From contig JAGWHF010000007.1 of NCBI GenBank assembly GCA_028866895.1, positions 47,166 to 111,165 of the forward strand: a DNA stretch of 64,000 bases, written 5' to 3'. Below are positions 26,382 through 35,453 of the stretch, one piece after another. A program made the position numbers and the translations under genes. Numbering within the stretch: position 1 is the first letter of the stretch; every line of letters begins with the position of its first letter. The notes under the pieces were generated by a model, which searched no databases, had not been told where the DNA came from, and was given only the letters and a program-made list of their open reading frames with translations. Source of the DNA: Nitrososphaerota archaeon (GTDB taxonomy: Archaea > Thermoproteota > Nitrososphaeria > Nitrososphaerales > Nitrosopumilaceae).

Positions 26382-27401
26382 TTATGCTAACCTTGCAGAG
26401 TTGACAAATACGCCCGGCCTATCTCCTATCTTGCCAATCTTGAAAGTTTGTTGCCCGTGTCTTTCAAACACCTCCTTTATTCTCGACTCTTCATCTTTGG
26501 GCACCATCAGGCAAAATCCTACTCCCATGTTGAATGTCTTGTACATCTCCTTCTTGTCCACGCCTGCGTTTTCTATCAGGTGAAAAATTTCCGGAGGTTC
26601 TGGCATGCTGTCAAGGTGGTAACCAGTCTTCTTTAGGCGTAAGAGCTTGGCGTATGCTCCTCCTGTTATGTGTGCAAGTCCATGGATTTCGCATTCCGCT
26701 ATTGCTTCCAGCACTGCCTTGACGTAAATCTCGGTGGGCTTCAAAAGCGCTTGGCCGAGAACGCCTACTCCTTTGATCCTGTCATGCAGCGAATATCTTG
26801 GGAGAAGAACCTTCCTTGCTAGAGAATACCCATTGGAATGAAGTCCGCTGCTTGCCACTCCCATTATGGTGTCGCCGTGCCTTATTTTGTTCCCAAGTAT
26901 CATGCTCGACTTCTGTAGGATGCCAACGACCGTCCCTGCTAGGTCGAAAGAAAAGTTTTTCCCAGCTATAAGGTCTGGGAGTATTGCTGTTTCTCCTCCC
27001 ACTATGGGGACCATGGCTTTTTTTGCCCCGTTGACTAGGCCATGGACTATATCTTTGAATATTTTTTCATCGTTTCTGTTTGCTGCGATATAGTCTACAA
27101 AAGAAACGGGGGTTGCACCGGTACATATGATGTCGTTTACATTCATGGCTACGCAGTCTATGCCTACGGTATCGAATTTTCTCATCGCCTGAGCAACAAT
27201 CACCTTGGTTCCAACGCCGTCTGTGTGGGTGGCAAGCAGACCGCCTCCCGGAATCCTTACAATCCCGGCATAATGTCCGAATCCGGTCATCGTCTTTATG
27301 CCCTTTCTCAACCGGTGTGTTGAAGAAATCAGCTTTCCTATGCTTGCTTGGCTTTGCTTTATCCTTGCAATGTCAACGCCCGCATCCTTATACTTGACCA
27401 A
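26382..27401 (-). CDS. purM: Phosphoribosylformylglycinamidine cyclo-ligase (AIR synthetase)
   Basis: 339 aa, full family length. Catalyses ATP-dependent ring closure of FGAM to AIR in purine synthesis. Marks: YKDAGVDIARIKQ at the start, ATHTDGVGTKVIVA, DCVAMNVNDIICTGATP, and GGETAILPDL. A C-terminal AIRS domain has HITGGAYAKLLRL in place of the common GGG(I/L)xEN form. It stands alone, convergent with the RAM-domain gene with no gap. Confidence 0.95.
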   Translation of the reverse strand: MVKYKDAGVDIARIKQSQASIGKLISSTHRLRKGIKTMTGFGHYAGIVRIPGGGLLATHTDGVGTKVIVAQAMRKFDTVGIDCVAMNVNDIICTGATPVSFVDYIAANRNDEKIFKDIVHGLVNGAKKAMVPIVGGETAILPDLIAGKNFSFDLAGTVVGILQKSSMILGNKIRHGDTIMGVASSGLHSNGYSLARKVLLPRYSLHDRIKGVGVLGQALLKPTEIYVKAVLEAIAECEIHGLAHITGGAYAKLLRLKKTGYHLDSMPEPPEIFHLIENAGVDKKEMYKTFNMGVGFCLMVPKDEESRIKEVFERHGQQTFKIGKIGDRPGVFVNSARLA

Positions 27402-27464
27402 TGACTCTGGTCCGCTTGCCTGAGAATAAAAGAATTTGCGTCCTTGGGGGGAGGTTGCAACTGA

Positions 27465-27806
27465 CTAGTTTTTTTGGGTAAACAAACCAAGCATGATTGT
27501 GCCCTTGTCGGTTATGAAATAGATCACGTTTGATCCGGCGCGTTCTTTCCGTATGAATTTGTATGTTAGGCAGAGGTCAAGGTAGTTTAGAAATGACCTC
27601 TTCATCCTGATGTTTGATTTGTTATAAAGATCTGTAAATGACATGGGGCTCAATCTCAGCTGATACAGCAATTTTAGGATTGATATGGTGCTGAAATCCT
27701 TTGCCCGCGTCCTTACGGCGTCCATTATCTGCTCATCCCTCTTTATGATAAAGTCTGAAAACTGGTCCGCAATCTCCACTGGCAGGTAGGTCATCCTGGT
27801 TTTCAT
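27465..27806 (-). CDS. Winged-helix DNA-binding protein
   Basis: 113 aa. An N-terminal helix (VEIADQFSDFIIKRDEQIMDAV) is followed by a winged helix: ISILKLLYQLRLSPMSFTDLY, RMKRSFLNYLDLCLTYKFI, then the wing RKERAGSNVIYFITDKG. Nitrososphaerota encode many such single-domain regulators. Target unknown. Confidence 0.75.
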   Translation of the reverse strand: MKTRMTYLPVEIADQFSDFIIKRDEQIMDAVRTRAKDFSTISILKLLYQLRLSPMSFTDLYNKSNIRMKRSFLNYLDLCLTYKFIRKERAGSNVIYFITDKGTIMLGLFTQKN

Positions 27807-27982
27807 AATACGGTATGGGTACGGTATAATACCTTATTAATCTAGCTGGTCGTTTTTTTGAGCTCTTCGATGGATTTTTTTAACTTCTGAAGGCACGTCA
27901 GGCATAAAACCCGCGCGGCGGGGTGTTTCCTGCCGTTACGGCCTCCAATTTGTTTTTATCCGAGACGTTACTCAAACATCGC

Positions 27983-28216
27983 ATGCACAGCGCATTTGTA
28001 CTCATGAATGCCGAATTGGGAAAGGAAAACCAGATTGTTAATGAGATTAAGAAGATTCCAAATGTAAAGGAGGTCTATCCTGTTTACGGCGTCTATGATG
28101 TCTTGATGGTGCTAGAGTCCGATTCGATGGAACTTTTGCGCGAGACCATTACCTCGAAAATCAGGAAATTGGATGGGATAAAATCCACACTGACCATGAT
28201 AATCGTTAAGGACTGA
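27983..28216 (+). CDS. Second stand-alone Lrp/AsnC ligand-binding (RAM) protein
   Basis: 77 aa from ATG 27983 (MHSAFVLMNAELGKEN). The fold is the same as at 26145: VLMNAELG, VKEVYPVYGVYDVLMVLE, KSTLTMIIV. No DNA-binding part. The upstream frame (from 27923) has no coding look. It lies 50 bp before the exchanger gene. Confidence 0.88.
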   Translation: MHSAFVLMNAELGKENQIVNEIKKIPNVKEVYPVYGVYDVLMVLESDSMELLRETITSKIRKLDGIKSTLTMIIVKD

Positions 28217-28267
28217 CCCCTGCCCTCTACCGTTTAATAAAAGCCGGAGAGTCCATCTGGCTGTAGG

Positions 28268-29275
28268 ATGGTCAATTACTATTTGCCACTTCTGGGATGG
28301 CTTGCGGAACTCCTTGTATCAAGCTGGCTGCTCTCAGAAGGAGCTGAGCACATGTCTGAAAGGTGGGGCGGAAGGTTTGTGGGAAGAACATTGCTGAGTA
28401 TTGCAACAACCCTGCCTGAAATAGGGATAGTGATTGCTGCCACAAAGGTGGGATCTTATGATGCCGCGATTGGTTCCGCTCTTGGGAGCAATCTGTTCAT
28501 GATGACGCTGGGTCTTTCCGTGATGTTGGTAATTGCCACTACTCGTTTGTCAAAGGCACCGCAAAAATATGTCGATGTAAAGGAGTTCAAGCTGGACAAG
28601 ATCCTTCTTGCCATGACCGCCGTGATAGGGGCAGTTACCTTCCTTGACGGGTATAATTTCTACGACGCCCTGCTATTTTCGGGCCTGTTCGGTTCATACC
28701 TCTATTTTGCCTACAGGGAAATGAGGAGAGAAAAAGAATCTGAACGTCTATCCGTCGAATTGCATGATGCATTAAAGCCAAAAAAAATGCGGAAGCATCT
28801 GCTGCGATCTCTTGCGCTTTTTGCGGCGGGCACGGCAGGGATATTTTTTGGCGCCGAGCCTTTCATTAATTCATTGGAGGGTCTGGCATCATATAGCGGT
28901 GTTTCCATCGTGATGCTTGCCATAATCATAAGTCCGATCGCAGGTGAGATGCCAGAGAAGATTTCGATGATACTTTTGGCAAGAAAGGGGAGCAAGGGCG
29001 CCTCGATTGCAGTAGCCAACGTCTTGGGTTCCAAGATTGTCAACAACACGTTGTTGCTTGCCGTGGTAATTTTTGCTGCCATTGCTTACAGGGGCTTTGG
29101 CACGCTAATTGCAAACACGTCGGTCCTTGAAGACCAGATGATTCTTGTCACGGCAATCACCGGGGCTGCCCTGATACCTATGTTTAAAAATAGGCTGGAC
29201 TTTCGTGCCGGAATTTTTCTTCTTGCGCTGTACGTAGTCGGCATCGCATTCCAGTTCGTAATAGCCCCGCACTAG
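28268..29275 (+). CDS. Sodium/calcium exchanger family (CaCA) membrane protein
   Basis: 335 aa with about ten membrane helices and two alpha repeats. Repeat 1 has LLSIATTLPEIGIVIAATK and AIGSALGSNLFMMTLG. Repeat 2 has IISPIAGEMPEKISMILLAR and ASIAVANVLGSKIVNNTLLL. These Glu and Asn/Ser positions bind the ions. A charged loop (REMRREKESERL) separates the halves. The last 4 bases overlap the tldE end on the other strand. The ion carried is not certain. Confidence 0.85.
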   Translation: MVNYYLPLLGWLAELLVSSWLLSEGAEHMSERWGGRFVGRTLLSIATTLPEIGIVIAATKVGSYDAAIGSALGSNLFMMTLGLSVMLVIATTRLSKAPQKYVDVKEFKLDKILLAMTAVIGAVTFLDGYNFYDALLFSGLFGSYLYFAYREMRREKESERLSVELHDALKPKKMRKHLLRSLALFAAGTAGIFFGAEPFINSLEGLASYSGVSIVMLAIIISPIAGEMPEKISMILLARKGSKGASIAVANVLGSKIVNNTLLLAVVIFAAIAYRGFGTLIANTSVLEDQMILVTAITGAALIPMFKNRLDFRAGIFLLALYVVGIAFQFVIAPH

Positions 29276-30627
29276 GCGTGCTGCACCCTTATGCCGTTAA
29301 CCTTCAGGGATGGCGTTGTGCACGGCAGGGCATGCCACTGTAGTACATTCCGGGAGTCGTTTCCAATGTCTGAAATGTTCGAAAATAGGTCGGGCAAACT
29401 GTGGACGATCCTTACAGGCTTGGAGGGCCTTACAATCCTGCCGCCTTCTACCAGCATGATGCCGCTCCTTGCAGTGCAGGAAAAATCTCCCCTCTCCGGG
29501 TTTACAGCGTAGGTATACCACAATCTTCCTATGAGCAGACCATGTTTCGTATCCTTTATCATTTCCTGCAGATTGTTCCGCCCTTCCTTTATCACAAGGT
29601 TGTGGGGGGCTGGAATGGGGATGGGGGCGGCCGACCTTCCCATTGGGGTTCCCATCCGGACGGCATTGCCTGTTGATGTCATACCCTCTCTGAAGGCGTA
29701 GAATGAATCAGAAAAAACTTTTGAAAAAATGCCGGATCTTACCAAATGCTTTGTCGTTGTGGTAACGCCCTCGTCGTCAAAGGCCCTGCTTCCAATGGCG
29801 TCTGGAAGGTGTGGGTCATCTATTAATGAAAAATCATCAGGCGCTATTTTTGCCCCGATCTTATCTGTAAAGCAACTCCTTTTTTCTGAATATGTCTTTA
29901 GGCTGAAATTTGGGGAGGCGACAAATGTCAGCAGTTCGCCCATCGCATAGGGGGTGAATATTATTGAATATGTCCCATTTTCACAGATCTGCGGGTTGAT
30001 GGACCCGGTGCACATCTCTTTTGCCTCTGATCCGATTTTCTTGGGGCTGAAGGAGGATAGGGTCCTGGAGGACATTGCTCCTATGCCGCTAACGGGGGTG
30101 CTGCCGTGGCTGGAATCGGTGTTTATCGTGCCTGCTATGTAGGTGGCCTTTTCAGCACAGTCAAGTCCGTTTGTATTTGAAACTTCAAAGTACTCGGAGA
30201 CTATATTCAAAGAGCCTGAAATCCTGTCGATGGTTTCATGGGATGATGACTCTATCATTGATCTTGCAATCTCAGCTGCCTGCGTGCCTGTAGTTTCTTC
30301 CAGTTTTTTGTCATAGGTCCTCTTAATCTCGATAAAATGCGATTGGGAGGGCAGCGACTTCCAAAAATGCTTCGGTTGAAATACGCTCTTTGTCTGCATG
30401 GCTCGCTCAACGATGCCATCATCCTCACGGTTTGACGAAATGGCCGACATGATTGTTTTCTTGTGCACAATTCGAACAGAAATGGCCTCTTCTAAATTTT
30501 GTTTCATCTCGGCAATCTCGGAGTCTGTTATTCTGATGGTTATGATCTTTTTTCTGACATATGTTGCCTCGCACTCGTCAACCCGCAATCCTTTTGCCTT
30601 GCGAAGAACCGGTTCGCAGAAGGACAA
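29272..30627 (-). CDS. pmbA: TldE/PmbA-family protein
   Basis: 451 aa. TldD/TldE form a protease pair that processes modified peptides. The family layout is visible: VSNTNGLDCAEKATYI, DSSHGSTPVSGIGAMSSRTL, GSRAFDDEGVTTTTKHLVRSG, and the end HALPCTTPSLKVNGIRV. The TldD zinc motif HExxxH is absent, so this is the TldE half. The stop codon of cofH abuts its start, so it is the third gene of cofG-cofH-pmbA. tldD is not in the window. Confidence 0.85.
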   Translation of the reverse strand: MSFCEPVLRKAKGLRVDECEATYVRKKIITIRITDSEIAEMKQNLEEAISVRIVHKKTIMSAISSNREDDGIVERAMQTKSVFQPKHFWKSLPSQSHFIEIKRTYDKKLEETTGTQAAEIARSMIESSSHETIDRISGSLNIVSEYFEVSNTNGLDCAEKATYIAGTINTDSSHGSTPVSGIGAMSSRTLSSFSPKKIGSEAKEMCTGSINPQICENGTYSIIFTPYAMGELLTFVASPNFSLKTYSEKRSCFTDKIGAKIAPDDFSLIDDPHLPDAIGSRAFDDEGVTTTTKHLVRSGIFSKVFSDSFYAFREGMTSTGNAVRMGTPMGRSAAPIPIPAPHNLVIKEGRNNLQEMIKDTKHGLLIGRLWYTYAVNPERGDFSCTARSGIMLVEGGRIVRPSKPVRIVHSLPDLFSNISDIGNDSRNVLQWHALPCTTPSLKVNGIRVQHA

Positions 30628-31893
30628 CTAGTTTCGCCTATTTGATTTGAAGCGGTATTTGTCGAGCCTAATCAGCTCTTGATATGATCCAAAACGGGAG
30701 GCATCTTGCACGCCATCTAGGGCGTCATCCTCGGTGTCTGATTCGAAGACCCTGAGAATTCCATACTTGGTCGTCCTTTGGGCTGGGATCCTGCCAATCT
30801 CTCTTACGAGGCGCCGGATCTTGCCGGGTCTTATCATCTGTCCATGACCCGCCCCTGCCGCCGTGGAAATACTCTCGTTTATCAGGGTCCCGCCAAAGTC
30901 ATTTGCGCCGCATTTTAGGAGTAACTGCGACATGTTTGCCCCCTCTTTGACCCATGATGTCTGCAGGTTGTCGATATGGTTGTTTAGCACGAGGCGGGAT
31001 ATGGCATGGGTTAGTATGACATCTCTCCCATCAGCACCGTTCCTTAGGCCCTCGACCAGTCTTTCTTTGAACATGGGAGCCTCGCTGTGAATAAAGTTCA
31101 AGGGAACAAATTCTGTGAAACCTCTAGTTTCTCTCTGTATGTCGCGGACAAGTCCCAGATGTCTGGCCCTGTCCTCGTGGGTTTCCAGATGGCCAAACAT
31201 CATGGTGGCTGTGGATGGAAGGCCCAGTCTGTGGGCTGTTTTTATCACCTCAATCCATTTTTTAACGGTGATTCTCCCTGGGGAGATCTTGTCCCGCAGG
31301 GGCTGGCTGAGAATTTCGGCCGCCGTGCCGGGGATGGAGTTCACTCCTGCGTCTTTTAGTCTCTTGAGGTATTCCTCTATTGAAACCTCTGACCTTGATG
31401 CCCCGTACAAGACTTCCTCTGGGGAAAATCCGTGTATGTGGATGTCCGGGATCTCCCTTTTTATCGCCCTGCAAATATTCTCATAGGTAGTTCCTTCCAT
31501 GTCGGGTGGCAGTCCTGCCTGTACGCACACCTCTGTTGCACCCATCTCTTTTGCCTCTCTTGCCCTCCTTGTTATCTCTTCAACTGGAAGGAAGTAACCT
31601 TCCTCTTCACGAAAGTCCCTGCTGAAGGCGCAAAAGCCGCATTGTTTGATGCACACATTTGTAAAGTTGATATTCCTGTTAACGACATAGGTCACGACGT
31701 CTCCCACCCTCCTCCTCCTGAGCTCATCGGCAACCATTGTTAGGAGGTGAAATTCAACGCCCCTTGCCTGGAACAAATCTGTTGCCTCGGGAACTGTGAT
31801 CTCCTTGTCGGACATGGCCCTGTCTAGGATGCCTGCTATCAGCGGGTCGGCACTTTTTAAGAGCGAGTCGGCCATCTCGAAACCGGTTTTCAT
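30628..31893 (-). CDS. cofH: FO synthase subunit CofH (radical SAM)
   Basis: 421 aa. Joins 5-amino-6-ribitylaminouracil to tyrosine-derived 4-hydroxybenzyl in making FO, the chromophore of F420. The radical SAM cluster is CIKQCGFC (C81, C85, C88) in NINFTNVCIKQCGFCAFSR. Also seen: EVCVQAGLPPDM, HIHGFSPEEV, PGTAAEIL and FVPLNFIHSEAP. The ATG overlaps the cofG stop by four bases, so the two are coupled. Confidence 0.95.
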   Translation of the reverse strand: MKTGFEMADSLLKSADPLIAGILDRAMSDKEITVPEATDLFQARGVEFHLLTMVADELRRRRVGDVVTYVVNRNINFTNVCIKQCGFCAFSRDFREEEGYFLPVEEITRRAREAKEMGATEVCVQAGLPPDMEGTTYENICRAIKREIPDIHIHGFSPEEVLYGASRSEVSIEEYLKRLKDAGVNSIPGTAAEILSQPLRDKISPGRITVKKWIEVIKTAHRLGLPSTATMMFGHLETHEDRARHLGLVRDIQRETRGFTEFVPLNFIHSEAPMFKERLVEGLRNGADGRDVILTHAISRLVLNNHIDNLQTSWVKEGANMSQLLLKCGANDFGGTLINESISTAAGAGHGQMIRPGKIRRLVREIGRIPAQRTTKYGILRVFESDTEDDALDGVQDASRFGSYQELIRLDKYRFKSNRRN

Positions 31894-33059
31894 TTCTGGT
31901 AATCCTCGCTTACAAGGCGCTCACTATCTGCAATTTCCAGCATTTTCGACCTTACGTCCGTGTCCACCATGGGGAAAAATTCGGGATATGTGGGAAACCT
32001 TGCCCTCAATTCGAACCCGGCCATGTTGCAGTTGCGTTCCACGGTATCAATGGAAGGCCATGGAAACTCTGGGTTCACATAGTCGGGTGTTATGGGCGAG
32101 ATTCCTCCCCAGTCGTTTATTCCTGAATTGAGGAATCCGGCGTAGGAGTGAGGTGAGAGGTTCGGAGGGATTTGTATGTTCATCTCGGGCATTATCAGCC
32201 TTGCCAGGGATACCACATTCTTGAAGTATTTCTCGTCTGGCTGAGGTGCGCCGCTCATAGGCGTACCGGGTTTTGGCTGAAAATTCTGCACGATTATCTC
32301 TTGAATGTTATGGTATCTTTGGTGGATGGACTTTATCTCAAAGAGGGAATCTATAGACTCGTATGGGCTCTCTCCGATGCCTATGAGGAGACCCGTGGTG
32401 GTTGGAATCGACAAACTCCCAGCATTCTCAAGTGTGCGGATTCTCGCCCTTGGGTTCTTGCTTGGTGCAAACTCGTGGGGCATTCCTTTCTGTGATAATC
32501 GGGGGCTTGAATTTTCCAACATCAATCCTATGCTGGCATTTGACTTCTTCAACCCGGCCATCTCGGCCTTTGTAAGATTGCCTGCATTGGTGTGTGGGAA
32601 TAGGCCCTCTTTCAATGCCGTTTCAGAGGCATAAATGAGGTATTCGGCAGTACTTGAATAACCGTTAGCCTTGAGCCAATCCGTTGCTATCCCGTACCGC
32701 TGTTCGGGCCGCTCTCCGGTCACAAAAAGAGCTTCAGTACATTTGAATTTTTTTCCAATTTCGATGAGTTTTGCTATCTCGCTTTTTCCCATCATTGAGA
32801 TCTTCGAGTCGCCTGGCTCGACCTTGTAGGTGCAGTATGAACAAGTGTCACGGCAAAGGTTGATGAGGTTAAAAAAGACCTTCCTTGAATAGGTAGCCAG
32901 TTTTCCCTTGTTCTTATTCCTGAGGATTTGGGCTGTGTGGTGTAGATCATGGGGGTTTCTCTGGGCCTCCAGGTAAATCTCGTAGGCATCTTCGCGTGAA
33001 ATTTCCTTTCCGTCAAAAACTTTGTTTAGCAATTCGGAATTTAGTATTATTCTGCTCAA
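31890..33059 (-). CDS. cofG: FO synthase subunit CofG (radical SAM)
   Basis: 389 aa. Second half of FO synthase; makes the deazaflavin ring with CofH. The cluster motif is CRDTCSYC (C69, C73, C76) in FFNLINLCRDTCSYCTYK. Other marks: ALFVTGERPEQRYG, HTNAGNLTKAEM, TTGLLIGIGES and QNFQPKPGTPM. First gene of the cofG-cofH-pmbA run. In actinobacteria the two are fused as FbiC; here they are split, as in archaea. Confidence 0.95.
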   Translation of the reverse strand: MSRIILNSELLNKVFDGKEISREDAYEIYLEAQRNPHDLHHTAQILRNKNKGKLATYSRKVFFNLINLCRDTCSYCTYKVEPGDSKISMMGKSEIAKLIEIGKKFKCTEALFVTGERPEQRYGIATDWLKANGYSSTAEYLIYASETALKEGLFPHTNAGNLTKAEMAGLKKSNASIGLMLENSSPRLSQKGMPHEFAPSKNPRARIRTLENAGSLSIPTTTGLLIGIGESPYESIDSLFEIKSIHQRYHNIQEIIVQNFQPKPGTPMSGAPQPDEKYFKNVVSLARLIMPEMNIQIPPNLSPHSYAGFLNSGINDWGGISPITPDYVNPEFPWPSIDTVERNCNMAGFELRARFPTYPEFFPMVDTDVRSKMLEIADSERLVSEDYQK

Positions 33060-33097
33060 CTAGTCTTGTAGCTTAGGGAGTTGTATTTATGCTTGTA

Positions 33098-34219
33098 TTA
33101 GGATTGGCTCGGCCGTTGCTGAAGGATAAGCGTTACCTGGATTGTCTTGCCGTCTCGGACTACAGTTAATGCCATTTTTTGACCGACCGATTTTTGATTC
33201 TCCAAGTAGTTTATGAGATCATCTATGTTTCTGATCGGATGCGAATCCGCAGCAATTATGATGTCGCCCCCCACGGCATATTTTGTACCGTTGATGGTCC
33301 TGGTTTGGTTGGAACCATGAATGCCGGCCAGGGAGGCCGAACTCTTTGGGACGACGGTGTTAATCATAAAACCCGATGATACTGGCAAATTCAATGTACT
33401 GGCAAGGTCAGAGTCTACGCTTATGCCAGTTATTCCAAGCCAGGGATGCTCGTAGTGGCCCGTGCTTATCAGTGAAGGTATGACTCTCTTCATGGTGTTA
33501 GATGGTATGGCAAAACCTACGCCGGAGAACTCACCAGTTTCAGACTGGATTGCGGTGTTTATGCCTATTACTTGGCCTTGCATGTTCAACAGGGGCCCGC
33601 CCGAATTGCCGGGATTTATTGGAGTGTCGGTCTGAATTACATCGGGGATGGAGAAGTAACTGTTGGGCGGGTCAAGAAGTCTTCCCAACTGGCTTACTAT
33701 GCCAGAGGTAATGGTACCTGTCAGGCCAAACGGATTGCCGATGGCAGCTACTTGGTCGCCTATCCTGAGGTCTGAGGAATCTCCCAGGGGGAGAGGATGC
33801 AAGATGTAAGAACTGGGATCAACCTTGATAACAGCCAAATCGGAATAGGGATCGGTACCTACTACTGTTGCCTGCATGGATTCTCCGTCGTGGAAGACCA
33901 CGCGAATCTCAGACCCGTCCTTGACCACGTGATTGTTGGTTATGATGTGGCCGCCAATGTCGTACACAATTCCCGAGCCGATGACCTTGCCGCTACCCGA
34001 GTCGTTTGCCTTGCTCACTATTATCTGAACTACTCCCCGGTCAGATTTGGCAAAGAGATCGGCCAAACTTAGTTTTGGGCCGCCGTTTATCTGGTCAAAG
34101 GGGTTTGTTTGAGCTATGTGAAAGGGGGAGTCTGCGCTTGGTGAAATCACGAAAATGGATATCAGAGCGATTATTACTGTACAATAAACCCCGCCCAAGA
34201 CGAAGCTGGTTTTATCCAA
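33098..34219 (-). CDS. HtrA/DegP-like membrane-anchored serine protease with PDZ domain
   Basis: 373 aa. An N-terminal membrane segment (VYCTVIIALISIFVIS) puts the rest outside. The trypsin-like core has the triad H97 (HIITNNHVVK), D127 (DPYSDLAVIKVD) and S206 (NPGNSGGPLL). A PDZ domain follows (about residues 270-365: HPWLGITGI, GGDIIIAADSHPIRNIDDL). It degrades or refolds damaged exported proteins. No operon partner. Confidence 0.93.
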   Translation of the reverse strand: MDKTSFVLGGVYCTVIIALISIFVISPSADSPFHIAQTNPFDQINGGPKLSLADLFAKSDRGVVQIIVSKANDSGSGKVIGSGIVYDIGGHIITNNHVVKDGSEIRVVFHDGESMQATVVGTDPYSDLAVIKVDPSSYILHPLPLGDSSDLRIGDQVAAIGNPFGLTGTITSGIVSQLGRLLDPPNSYFSIPDVIQTDTPINPGNSGGPLLNMQGQVIGINTAIQSETGEFSGVGFAIPSNTMKRVIPSLISTGHYEHPWLGITGISVDSDLASTLNLPVSSGFMINTVVPKSSASLAGIHGSNQTRTINGTKYAVGGDIIIAADSHPIRNIDDLINYLENQKSVGQKMALTVVRDGKTIQVTLILQQRPSQS

Positions 34220-34464
34220 GGATGGATGATATATCTAGTATCAATATATTATTTTGTTTGAAATATCTGGTGTGCGGCATGAGGAGGTAATCTGGTGGTT
34301 CATCTCAAATCTGATGCGCAGGTTTGCGGGTGACAAGGAGGGTCAAGTTTCAAGATCAGGCTTGCAGTCTTAGGATCTCTCATGTTTGTTGAAAATTGGA
34401 ACTTTTGAAATCACTCGGGGACCCAACGTAAAGTCTTCCAGTAAGGGTGCACGTGTTTTTCATT

Positions 34465-35367
34465 CTAATTGATTCTTGTAGCTTTTTCGATGTCTTGATT
34501 TTCCCCTGTGATGAGAAATATCCCGGTCAGCATCAGCCCTACTGCAAGAACCTGATACCACCCTATTTGCTCGTGAAGGAAGATTGCTGCAAATAAGAGC
34601 CCAAATATGGTACCGGTCGAGTATATCAACATCGTTCTAACGGTTCCTATCCTCCTCAGGCTGTGAAGGAAGAGATAAAGGGCTATGCCAAAACCCACTA
34701 GTCCTACGAGAAGCAAATTTGGGATCTCAAGCGGCGTGATGCCTAATGGAATCCTGCTGGAAATTGCAAAAACCAAGAGCGTTGTGCCGCCTATGAGGCC
34801 TTTTATTTGCACCAGCCTGGAAATATCGATTCGCTGTGCGGCGATTTTGCTCATGTTGTTGTCAAGAGCCCAGCAAGCCATAGACAGGATTATCAGGATA
34901 TTTCCCTCTTTTTTGAGGTCTACAAAAAAATTCGAGAACTGCAGGTTTGTGGTGACTATTAGTACGCCGGCAAATACGAATGTAGCGGCTATGTATCCCC
35001 GCGCACCGAGTTTTTCTTTGAAAAATATTATTGCAAAGAGTACGGTAAATATGGTTTCTGAATTCGACAGGATGGCAGTATCAGAAGCAGTTGTCTGTTG
35101 GAGGCCGGTAAAAAACAGGCTGGGAGCAAGAATGGAGCCAGATGCGGTGATTGCCAACACAAGAGGCCAGTCTCGAGGTTTTATCTGTAAGCCCCTTACC
35201 TTCAATGAAAGTGGAACGGATGAAATGGCCGCTAGCAGGTAGACAAGGGCCCCGTACATGAGCGGATTGGTGTTGGAAAGTACGGGTTTTGATGCTGTTG
35301 AAATGGAACCTACCATGATGGCGCATAATGTGGCCGATGCATATCCTATTCTTGCGGACTTTGTCAT
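34465..35367 (-). CDS. EamA-family (DMT) transporter
   Basis: About 300 aa from the Met of MTKSARIGYASATLCAIM (35367); the frame is open to 35424. Ten hydrophobic helices in two EamA halves. The first half has LFFTGLQQTTASDTAILSNS and VLFAIIFFKEKLGARGYI; the second ends AAIFLHEQIGWYQVLAVGLMLTGIFL. This is the drug/metabolite exporter type. Substrate unknown. The 240 bp between its end and the HtrA gene hold no clear gene. Confidence 0.85.
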   Translation of the reverse strand: MTKSARIGYASATLCAIMVGSISTASKPVLSNTNPLMYGALVYLLAAISSVPLSLKVRGLQIKPRDWPLVLAITASGSILAPSLFFTGLQQTTASDTAILSNSETIFTVLFAIIFFKEKLGARGYIAATFVFAGVLIVTTNLQFSNFFVDLKKEGNILIILSMACWALDNNMSKIAAQRIDISRLVQIKGLIGGTTLLVFAISSRIPLGITPLEIPNLLLVGLVGFGIALYLFLHSLRRIGTVRTMLIYSTGTIFGLLFAAIFLHEQIGWYQVLAVGLMLTGIFLITGENQDIEKATRIN

Positions 35368-35453
35368 TTCCAAGTTTATTATGCGCGGCGGGGCATTATC
35401 TAAACCTCTTTCTTGGCAGGGCAAGGCGCAGGTGGGATTTCATTCAAATCAGC

